Of a DNA stretch of 64,000 nt, positions 24,101-36,100 are shown piece by piece; the stretch's first letter is position 1, and every line of letters begins with the position of its first letter. The notes beneath the pieces were generated by a model. That model did no database searches and was not told where the DNA came from. It worked only from the letters and a program-made list of their open reading frames with translations. The stretch is from Leptasterias polaris (lineage: Eukaryota > Echinodermata > Asteroidea > Forcipulatida > Asteriidae), in NCBI GenBank assembly GCA_037783415.1, contig JAZGTN010000163.1:682001-746000 (forward strand), written 5' to 3'. The translations under genes were made by a program, and so were the position numbers.

Positions 24101-27100
24101 TTGTTATAGGTCCCCGGTTTGAATGTGGTTACCTACTCACTAAACCACCAGAAGTTGAATTCGATGCTCTAAACTGCTAGGCCATGACACCCACCAAGAT
24201 TCAACCATTTTAGTACATGTATCCCCAATGGGCTGTTTGATAGTCGGGAAGGTCATCAAGAACTATCCCACAAAACATGCTATTTTAACAGTACACTGCC
24301 ATTTTAGATTTCTGTGTATTATATTATATAAATTTTGATTCTTTTAAATGAGCAAGGTCTTGGAGGGCACATCTTTTTTGATGACAGTTTTTTGACTTTT
24401 GCCTTTCCATGGATGGCCTCTGCTTGTATATTGTACTGTCCAAAGAATTAAAATAAATCAATAAATAAAATAAATAGACTTGAGTAGAACTGAGTGGTAT
24501 TATAGTTCCTGATAATCACAATCTTTATGGGCAACTTGGGATGGCTTTGAACTGCCACCGACCATTCAGTCAAGGAATTTGAAGGAAGAAAAACCCTGCC
24601 GTTTGCAGAATTTGCTCAAAAGACATAGTTGTGCGTACACAAAAATTATCTATTACTCCCCGTAAAGATGGCGGACTTTATACACTGTGTGATATCAAGT
24701 TGGAACTATCTTTTATTCTTTCATTGCTACTTTGTTAAATATTGGCTTGTCGAGACTTTTGGCTTCATCTTCTTCTTAGTATAGGAAACAAAAACAGAGC
24801 ACCAACCAATTCCATATTTGTTTATTTCTTCTTTATAGTATCGGAAATCAAAACAGAGAAGCAATCAATTCCATTTATATGTATTTTGTTGTGGTGTTGT
24901 AGCCAATCTCACATGACTTTTAATTTGTTGTTATTGAACCAATTGAGTTGCCATACATTTAATGTTGATAGGCCTTCTTCTTCATGCTTAGTTACAAATT
25001 ACAGTTAAATGTCACATGAAAATATTGGAAAAGGTTACCGTATTTTCTTGCGGACAAGGCGCTCGGCGGACAAGACGCAGGACCCTAAAATGACCCCAAA
25101 AAATTCAATCGTCAGCAGAAAAGACGCACCGCCGCACAAGACGCATGTTTAACAGCACACAGAAGAACACCAGGCGCCACCCGGTGTCGGTACATTGACA
25201 CAAAGACGTCATTTTGTTGCCTTTTGGAGCGTTCACACTATTCGAAGCATGAATGAAACCGTAACCACATGGGCGTGTAGAGCCATGCAGAAAAGACCAA
25301 CGTAAATTGATACCGACCTTCGTCCATCCATTCAGCCAACGCTGTGCATTGTTAATAATATGAAGTCCGGCCCAATCAGCGGCCAGAAACAATGGTCCAC
25401 GCACTGTCTGAAGATATTGCAACACGAACCCAGGCCCTCCTAGCATGAACATCCGACGTCCCACAATGAGGATCCTTGCTGATAAAGACAGGTTACCAGT
25501 CTAAGTCCCTCCGAGCCAGTAGATGTTGCGCCCTCTACCGGTGACTAATACCAAAACTAGCGTCGCCTTTATATATACCTTACGCAAATAATCCCCACAC
25601 CCGGGAAGACGTAACAAAATGTTTCATTATATATATTTGTTAAAGTTTTTGTAATGTGTTTCTTTTTGTATATAAAATTCTTTTCCATTATTTCAAACCT
25701 TTAATTTGTTAATCTCGTTCATAAGATTTTGTTTTAAAGTTCTTTTTATTTATTTCAAACTTATAATCTCGTTCATAAGATATTTGTTTAAAACATCTAT
25801 CCTCTTCTTAAATAATGTTAGTTTTGTTTTCAAGGATCATTACCTTGTTTTCAAGGATCATTACCTTGTTTTCAAGGATCATTTTTTTATTTGATAAATG
25901 AAATAAACGAAACAGACACATGAACCATCTCTCAAATGAATATTTGAACGTTTAATCAAACAAACGAAAGTGCAATTCGTATAGGTAGGCCAACAAACAT
26001 TGGTACTTAATTATCCCATCCTTAAATAGTACGTCAAGCCTAAAGCACACTTCGGAGATATTCTGTACAATAAAAACCCTCAAAGTTCACCACACAATAG
26101 AGGGTGGGTGAATGCCGTTTGTGCAACAGCATTGACAGTAAATCTGATTGCAGCATTTTCGGAACGATTACGCGGCCACACAGAAATACGTTTGTACGAC
26201 GCCGCCGACGTCTGTTGGACCGAAAGCACCAACGCATTGCGGCATTGTTGGAATGAAAGCACGGTCATGGGGGATCAACACGTTGCGGCATTGTTGTTAT
26301 GAAAGGACAGTCTGGGGGATTGCGGCATTGTTGAAACGAAAATACGGTCTCAGTGTCTGGACAGTTGAGCCTTGTTTGACCGCATTATTGAGTAAGGATT
26401 CTTCACACAAAGACCGTTGATTTGAACTGGACAAAATAAAGGTATTATTTTACGCAGTGATCATCCAAAAAAAATCAATCGTCAGCAGACAAGGCGCATC
26501 GAAAGATAAGACGCACCGATATTTTTGGGGTCTAAAAAGTCAGATAAGACGCGTCTTGTCCGCAAGAAAATACGGTAAGTAATAAAAATATATCATTTAC
26601 AAGGAGAAATTTCTTGTTGAACATTGAAATACCCTTCTGAAGATGAAACAGATGAAACATTCTTATTGATAGTTCCCGATAGATGCCATCTTTATTCATA
26701 GGCATGTTGGGTTTGGGCTTTTAGTTGCATCGAGCATTCACATTTTTTATACAGCCTACATGTAGCAGTCCACCAACCAATCATTCAAGGATTTTGATCA
26801 AACTCCCACGTGTAGTGCAAATGCATAGTTTTGCTTTCGAAGATGATATAGCTTTGCCCGTAAAGAAGGTAAACTTTACGCTTTGTGACGTCAAGTCGGA
26901 ACTATCTATTTTTAACGCGGAACGCACCTCCGCACAATGTGCGCCTACCATTTCCGCCATTTTGTGAGTCAATTCCTTTGTGTACTTGTACGTTTTATCT
27001 CTAAAATGGCGAACATGATAGGCGCATGTACGCGTTGAGTGTGCGTTGTAAAATGAGTTACTTTTAAGGCTTCTGCTTGAAAAGAGAGTGTGTACTTCAT

Positions 27101-30100
27101 GAAGGTTTTTTTTTTTTATACAATAATTTGGGAATATAAGTCATGGCTTATACATGTATCTTGATTTTCAAGCCAACAGGAAATGCTCTGCAGCTTATAT
27201 TTCCAGTGCCTGATACAGCAGGGCTCAACTTTTACACTGCACCGCTGGCCCGAGGCCAGTGATTATTATAGCATTGGGCCAGTAAACCGACTGTCGTCTT
27301 GTGCTGATCAATTGAACAATTGAATAATAATACCTCCACTGTGTAATAACTTAAAGAAATAATGTTCCAATGTTGACTTTGAGTTTGAGTCTGGTAAAAC
27401 CTTTCAATTCTGTGTTGAGCATCAAAGTATACTTACCCATAATAATACAAATGGGATAAATCTTCTCTTAGTAAATGGTTCAAAAGAAAACTGTTCACAT
27501 GTTTTTAGAAAGGTTCTTTCTCATTTAGATTCTGGTCTGTAAATAAAATTTTGATCAGGTAAAAACTTTTAGTACCAAGTCCTGTTGTATCGTGGAATTT
27601 TACCCCAACTTCAAGCCCTGTACAGCAACCTGTAAAGTATGCTTGGACAGTTTTGACTATAATCAAATTTGTCTTTACAATCAAATAAAAAATACTTCAA
27701 AGACGGTGTCACAAATTCACATTTCGAGTCTGTTCTTGCCTGCTGTGCAACATGTGTACATTGCTGCTGCTGGTGTAATGTTGCTGTGTTATTGGGTGCT
27801 CAACCCAGTGGTCTTGTTCCCAACTCATTTGAGCTTTGGAAGCATCCGGAAAAACAATAAATTATTCCTGTGCTTCAGTCACATTGTAGCCGGCGTCCTT
27901 TGCAATTCAGCCTGTGAGCAAGGATGATTAGCCTCTCAAATGATTAATTTTATTATTATTTTAATGAGAAGTAAGAAGGACATAGACTGTCCAGATGGAG
28001 AAGGGATTGTCTTGTTTACGCTTGCCTTGAGAACCACTGACCTTAAACATTTAAAGACATGTCTAAACAAACCTCTACTCTTGTGTATGTGTGGTATTTT
28101 GGCGCAGGTGGTGGCTATAGGATCTGGATATATGAGGCTTTTTCCAAGCCTCTGCTTTGGGCTCTGGGCCTCGTTTGATGTTGGAAACACCAAACAAAAT
28201 ATACGTTTTATGAAAAGGAAGACCTATAGTCTAACTGCCCTACGCATACCTCACAGTATACAGTAAACATTTAAGACACCACCGTGGAATAAAGGGTTTT
28301 ACTAAACGATGGAATGCATGGAATCAATGAGTGTACCGACTAGTTATATAAGATCTAGACATTGTATACACTCGGCATGAATGGAAGAAACAAAAAAAAA
28401 TAGTAAGTTTTGCAGTGTATTATTTCTGGTGTGCAGGTAAAAGGGGAGGGTGAGTTATAAAAAAGGATGATAGAGCCAGAGCCATAGCCCAAGCCAAGGT
28501 TTGGGAAAAAGGCCATGTTATTCAACTTTGCAGAAAATTTAAACATGTCACTGGCAGTTAAATCAAAACCACTTCCCATTCACGGTGTTAAAAACAGGAT
28601 GTTGTAACATCACACGCAGGATGTCAGTTACTCAGGTCACTCCCCTAAATATATTGGTATTGTTCTCTCTGTTTGTTATTCATGGTAAGGGTTTACCCTT
28701 AAATGTATTGCATGTGTTATACAGGATTGGTAAGAATAAAAAGACATCATTGTTTAATTTTAGTCTGGTTTTGAAATTCATACTGGAACAATTTTTGTGT
28801 GAAATATTTCCCTCTGAAATGAAGTCACATTCGAGAAATATCAGTTTTAAAGGGATTGTATAAATAATTAAATAACAACTAGTTTATATAGTGCTTTATT
28901 TAATGGCATCTCAATGGGACCCACTTATGCAGCACCTTTAAAGGGTTTTGACAAGTTGCTGCGGCGCATTCAGCGCCACTTCCAGTGATAAGGGTAACTG
29001 GCTAAATTGGGTCCTTTTGCACAACACATAGGGCTTAGAAATAATGGCTAAGTATCTTGTTTAAGGACATAAGTGTCAAGACCAGGACTCGAACCTACAC
29101 TCTTTGATCAGAAACACCAGAGCTTGAGACCGTTCGCTTGACCGCTCAGCCACTATGCGCCATTGAGGCGTAGATCCAGGATTGGTCTGGACCCATCCCT
29201 GCTCTCAATGATTAATTCCTTTTCTTTTTTTTCCTTTTGTAAAACTTTAAACTTGCGCCATCACATGATTTGCCCCAATCTCACTTAAAAACCTAAATTA
29301 CTATTGCCCACTTGCAGCATACCCATAGTCATCACAGCCTTATAGTTAATTGTTGGGGGGTGTTTTAACGCTACATACAAAGTGTGGACAAGAGAACAAA
29401 GGAGGTCCATATAATGTAGGGTCTTAAAACACCATGTGGACTTTACACACTTCCACACAGTGTTTTTTACAGTGTTGAAGAATAGGATTTTCCTTAAGTG
29501 TATAGAACAAAGGAATGTCCACAGAGTGACTGCAACACTGAGATGGTGTTTGTGTGGGTTAATTATTGTTGTTTTGTTGTTGTTTTGGGGGTTTTTTTTG
29601 GGGGGGGGTAAGTGGGTTGTTAAATTCTGCACTTGTAAGTACATTGCCTGTAGGCCAATGTAGAACTGTAATTCAATCATTGGAAGGTGCTACTTCAAGG
29701 AACTTGTAACATTTCCTCGTTGGCCAAGTTTTTCCAAGTACACTGAGTTTGTTCACAGTCATTTAGTGTGTAGTGTGAAACTCAAGCCAACTGAACAGAG
29801 CAGTTGCAGCTCTGTTTGTAATTATTGTTTCCTAAGAAAACATGTTCAAGCTCATATTGCTTATTCATTGTAATTTGGGACTAATCAGAATAATTATTAA
29901 TAAGTATAAAGATGATATCATTTCTACTTTATTTCATATCAAAATAGCAAATGTTTATTTTTAAAGAGGCCTTCAATGTCAAATTCAGTTTTGTGATGCA
30001 CTCATTTTTCAATAGAATGAGTGCTCATGAAAGTTGGGGGAAAAAGTCTCTAACCTCGCCTTTAATCGATGTAAAATGTCATTTTATCTGATAACTCTTT

Positions 30101-33100
30101 CATAGCAAATTTGAACCGTGATGTCATCAAACATTTAAAAAAATGGGTCTGTACAATACAAAGAGGAATTTTTTGTGTGAGTCAAAACGTCAAAAAAAAG
30201 ATGTTTTGATTGAATAGGCTATCATCAGAATTCAGGATTGAACTAAAAATTCTCAATACAAAAATGTACTGACCAAATATTTGAAATGTGACATCAAATG
30301 TTTCTGGTTTTTGAGACAAATTTGCACTCAAAAAATATCAGACAATTGGCATTTTACACCACTTTAACGAGAGGTAGTTAAAGAGCTCAAAGTTTCCCCC
30401 CTTTTCATAAAGACTTTATAACAATTTGAAAATGAGTGTTTCACAAAAATAAATTTGATATTGGAGCCTCTCCTTAAAGGCACTGTACACGTTTGGTAAT
30501 TACTCAAAATATATATTAGCATAAAAACTTACTTGGTAACGAGCAACAGAGAGCTGTTGATAGTATAAAACATTGTGAGAAACGACTCCCTCTGAAGTAA
30601 CGTAGTTTTTGAGAAAGAGGTAATTTCTCACTAAAATAATAAAAGACTTCTGGCCAGAAGCCTTTTATTCCTATCTGAAAGCACACTAATTTGTACAACA
30701 AGGGTGTTTTTTCTTTCATCATTTTCTTGCAACTTCATTGACCAATTGAGTCCAAATTGTTATTTTATGCATATGTTGGGATACACCAAGTGAGAATACT
30801 GGTCTTTGACAATTACCAAACGTGTTCAGTGCCTTTAAGGTAAAAAGAGGGAATGACAAAATTTTGGTTCAGAAACTAAAGGAGTCTACTGAAATGGAAA
30901 GAAAGGGCACCAAGGCAAACATTAGAGGACACACAAGCAGTAAGGGCCTTCATGAAATAGCACGTTAAAATCAAGCCTTACCAAGGAAATGAACAATAAA
31001 CAATAACCCCCTCTCTGTGAGCTCTTGACATGGCTAAGTTTATTTGGTCTCAGTCCCAAAGTTTGGCACCTGACAAAATCACACGCCTAGAAAAATCCTG
31101 TGATTTTAAGAAGGACTGACAGGATCCTGTGCGCTCTATAAATGTTTTTTGTTATTATTATGCTCTCTTATACAGCTTCTGAAACTTAAAGTTGAAAACT
31201 GCAGGCAGTACACAACATGCGAGACCTGTATCGGGGAGTTGGACAGCGACCCATACTGTGGATGGTGCACACTGGAGAACAAGTGAGTATATTCATCAGT
31301 ATTTTAACAAAACAGAAATCATGCAACCTCACAAATCACCTTAAAGGCAAAGTATACATTTGTTTTTTTGGAAACATTCGATTGTTTTAATCCTACATAA
31401 ATGTTGATGTATACAATAAAAACTAGCCTGTGAAAATTTTACTTTGAAAGATGGTCGCATTTTTTAGATATCACCGAAAATCCGGAGCGAATAATGTCCA
31501 TGCGGGAAGAATAATCCCTAAATCCTGTTTCTCAGATTCAAATTTGGTGGCATGAGGATAACCACAAAACTTTGAAGTGAAATGTTTCTCAAAATGCTCA
31601 CTCTATCGAAAGCTGCTGTAGGCTTCTAACCAATAAGTTTTTATTGCCATTGATTTTAAGAGTGGTTACCAAACGTATACCTTCCGTTTAACTAATAATC
31701 TGATGTTTGAAAACTTTGATGTGGTTTTTCAGTAAAGGTTTGTTATTTCATGTATATGTTGGTTTACATAAAATGTGGATACATACTGATCTTTGGCAAT
31801 AACCATATTATCCCTGCGCTTTAATAATAACGTAAACTTATATAGCGCCAAAATCCGCCTAAAAAGACGCTCAAAGCGCTTCACAGAGTACTGACAAAGT
31901 GAATGAACCCACTCATATTTCACCCAAATTGATAACATAGTGAAAAGACAGCAGTGTGGTTAAATGTTCAAATAAATCACAACCTGGAAAAGTTGTAATG
32001 AGGTCAAAATCTGACCAGAGATTTGTTTTGGCTAGCCCTATAAGGGTCTGCCATCTTGCATATATCTGGGACAAACTTTATCTGCAGAGAATGCAACAGA
32101 AACCTTGACTTCTTCCTGAGTTGTTTCCTATCAGGATGTTGACTGTTTATTCAACATGCAGTGTTCTGCAAGTCACTTTATTTATCCTTAAAGAGGTGGT
32201 TCAGCATTTATTTATGTTATTATTTTTCTTTTTCTTTGGAGTGGAGTTATACGATTCCGTTTATTTCACACTCCAAAAATATCACATCCATCACAAACAA
32301 ACCACAAAAGCTTATTAATTTTACAAATTAAAGGAACAAAGTAATTAATATATACAATACAGTATTTATTTATGTATTCATTTATTTGTTTATTTATTTA
32401 TTTATTTATTTGCATATTTTTTTATTTTATTTTTAATTTTTTTTAATATAGGCCTATAGGCTATATATATATATTATCTTTTTTTATTATTATTATTTTT
32501 TATTTGTTTATTTGTTGTTTATCCTGGGGAATTCTTTCAGCAAAACACTGTTTTTCAAAGGTTCCCAGCAGTTATATATCCATTATAGGAAGTGTATACT
32601 TTTGGTAATTACTCCAAAATACTTGGTAAAGAGCACAAAAGAGCTTTTTATATTATAAAACATTGTTAGAAACAACACCCTTTGAAGTAATGTAGTTTTG
32701 AGAAAGAGGTAATTTTTTACCCCAAAATTTGAATCTGAGAAAGCCTTTCACACAATTCTGTGCAACAAGGGTGTTTTTTCTTTCATTATTTTCTTGCAAG
32801 ATCAATGACCAATTGAGTCCAAATTTTCTCAGGTTAGATATTTTATGCACATGTTGGGATTCACAAAGTAGGCCTAAGGATACTTGTCTTTGACAATTAG
32901 CAAAAGTAAATTTTTTATTTTTTAAATGTATCAGTTAAATCCTTTCATGGATGAAATGCCATTTTCAGGGAAGTGTAAAACAATAAACTGATTGTTTGTG
33001 TGTAGTGAGAAAGGGATATTAAGTTTGAACCCTCTCACTTCCTGAGGAAGCTGTGCTCAAAATTGTTTTTCAGGCAGGAGTGGGCTATCACTATTGACCC

Positions 33101-36100
33101 CTGGTGTGTTTATTCAGCTACTGGAATGACAGGAAGCTACTACTCTTAGTTTTCTAGGTTTTTTACTTTCCATTTCCAGTTGGTTAACAATAATTGGTCA
33201 AAAGAAAACAAGTTCTATTTTCCTTTAAAGGTAGGGTCAGAGATTGGTAAATACTCCAAAAATTAATAACCATAAACAATTTACTTTATGAGAAACACTG
33301 CAGCTGTTGACAGTAAAAACTATTTTAAGAAAAGATTCCCTTTGAAGTAATATGGTTTGGATAATTTTTCACCCACAAAAATTTGAATCTGAAAAACAAT
33401 TCAGACGTTCGATTCAATTCAATTTATTGGTCCTACCATGGAGGAAAATTTCCTTGCATACATACAATACAAAAAATAATTACACACACTCAAAATATAA
33501 ATATATGAGTCATTTGTAAGATTTCTGAGGGTTGTTGTTCATTCGGGATTGCTGCAGCCAGAGATGTGTTTACTACCTGCTGTCAACTCGCTAAACTTGG
33601 ATGGATTCAACGTTCTTGTGAAAATACTGTGACAGATTTGTTGCTGTTTTCTCAGCAAGTAGACACTGTTTTCAGCTGAAACTTTCATATTTAACTTTTG
33701 TTGTATCTTTCTTTATCATTTTGTCTATAAATCAGCATTACATTGACAAAAACCAATTGATCCATACCTTTTTAAGGCACTCTACACGTTTGGTAATTAC
33801 TCAAAATATAATATTAGCATAAAAACTTACTTGGTAACAAGCAACGGAGAGCTGTTGATAGTATAAAACATTGTGAGAAACGACTCCCTCTGAAGTAACG
33901 TAGTTTTTGAGAAAGAGGTAATTTCTCACTAAAATATTTGAATCTGAAAAATACTTCAGGCCTGAAGCCTTTTTCAGGCATCTGAAAGCACACAAATTTG
34001 TGCAACAAGGGTGTTTTTTCTTTCATTATTTTCTTGCAAATTCGATGACCAGTTGAGCCCAAATTTCCACAGGTTTGTTATTTTATGCATATGTTGGGAT
34101 ACACCAAGTGAGAACACTGGTCTTTGACAATTACCAAACGTGTCCAGTGCCTTTTAAGTAAATTAAAACAACAAAAGTTAGGAACCATTACACAATTTTC
34201 AAATTACATGTTCTTTGCAATGCAAACTACCATGGCCAACGTGGAACCATCTGTGGAGAAAAGGTTGGGCCTCATTTTACAATAACATTTACTTCCAAAA
34301 AAGAATCAGACTTCCTCAGGCTTGCGAGCTACAGGGATTAATCACTTATGAGATATCCTTGGTGTCATTACCAGAAATACATACAAATATTAATAACAAA
34401 GCTATATAGAGCTGAAACAAATACATCATTTCACTGTGTATGCATTTGCTCTGATTCTATGACTCTATCTTTATTTATTTATTTATTTTAATTATTATTA
34501 TTATGGATGTTTTGTTTCTCTTGTATTTTTCCATTGTTTGGTTGGCTGTTAGGGTGTTTAATTTTGTTCATTTGTCCTTTTATGGTATTTTTTATTTTTT
34601 GTAACTAATTTCTCTTTTGAGAAAATAGAATTAGCTGTTGCAAACTGCTTACCAACCAAAAGGACCTGTGGTATAAATGCAAAAAATAAGTTAGTGGCCT
34701 GACGTTTCCCTTTTTTCGCACTTTCTGCCAAGCCCCTTACTTTTAGTATTTATTTTTGAAGTATTTTTATATAGGCCTAATGTGAGGGGCCCCAAATAAT
34801 CAGCTGTCCTGGTTGGGTCACCCTCGTTAAATATGGCTTTAAATCAAATAAATAAAGATTCTTCCCTCAGTACTAGATACCTTTAATTCAACATTTTGCC
34901 AATTTTGCCCAGTCATTTTAAAGTTAATTATTTATGATTGGGAAACACCAAACAGGAACTGTGCCAGCAACATGTGCTTTGGCCTATGGTCCAGCCACAG
35001 AAATATAGCTTAAAGTAATAAACCACAAGGGAAACTGACTTGGTAAAGTTTAATGAATTTTGGATTTGAAAATGAAAAATTGACTGGAGCGGGACGTGAA
35101 CCTGTGACTGCATTCCACCAACTGAGCCACCCAGCCCTATGTTGGCGATCTCCCTATTTTGTCAATATCTTTGTCCGGTGGCCAGAAAGAAGCCATTCAA
35201 CCTGTAACTGCTGTATAACCAGGAACCCGATTTCATAAAGAGTTAAGATTGATCTTAACTGTGTATCAAGTGTGATGTCACAATAACAGATCACTATGGC
35301 GATATTGACAACTCATCTTAAGATGAATCTTAGTGCTTTGTGAAATCGAGCCCAGGGATCACAGTAATCACACCCAAGAAAATATAAATTGTAAAAAACA
35401 CTGTCAAATCCAATGAAGTAGTTTTTGAAGACCTCTTTAGATCACTGTTGTTTATTTTGGTTGCCATGTTTTGAAATTGATGTGAGGCATAAATGTGCAC
35501 AAAAACCCTGAAGCATGAACCGTTTTCATTGTTGTCAAAAGAAAAAGAAAAAGAAAACAAAAGTGGGTGTAGGGGTGTGTAGATTGATTGAATTCGCTCT
35601 TTCAGATACACATTATGTGTTTCTCTCTCTTTCTCTCTTGTGGACCGCGGTTGGAATCATGTTGAGATTTGCCCATTCTTGTCTATCCCTCATTAAGTTG
35701 GGAAGATCACTTTGAAGCACCCCGACATCCCCGGCAACTACATCTGTACAGCTGAGCTTTTGTCTTCCCCTATTTCTCCTTCCATGTTTTGGTGACCAGA
35801 GAAATGATAAGCTCAGAGACAGGTTCTTAGATGTTTCTGTATGATGAGTACCCTGAGTCAGTCTCAGACGACGTTGTTGTATTTTAGTGGATAGTTTTTC
35901 GGTTCATTGCCATACAGTTCAGTATTTCTCATGTTGAATCCAGTGTGCATTTAAGCATTTCTGTAGAAGTTTTGTGCTGCAGCTGTCCAGTTCCAGGTCC
36001 CTGAACCATATACTATGATGGTTCTACAAATGATTTGAAGGTATCTAGTTTGGACTTTCTGTTGAGACCTGATTTTCATACAGTGGTCATTTTGTTGCTC

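Larger units (their letters stand above)
15638..31175 (+). other. Plexin intron 3 (15.5 kb), the main repeat reservoir of the window
   Basis: This is the longest intron here. It carries a small TIR element (15941-16115), foldback pieces, a LINE 3' end (19390-20030), a hAT-like element (21491-22423), a MITE (23584-23756), SINEs, a TA-flanked transposon (25038-26575), a foldback element (29961-30477) and a MITE (30474-30838). From about 26600 to 28870 I see only unassigned AT-rich sequence with small chance ORFs. Confidence 0.85.

Noticed and set aside
27940..28266. 108-codon ORF in intron 3
   Set aside because: No recognised motif, overlaps an equally open antisense frame, no splice sites or family resemblance; treated as chance.
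35515..35715. 66-codon + strand ORF
   Set aside because: It runs antisense to the end of a degraded LINE reverse-transcriptase remnant and shows no motif of its own.
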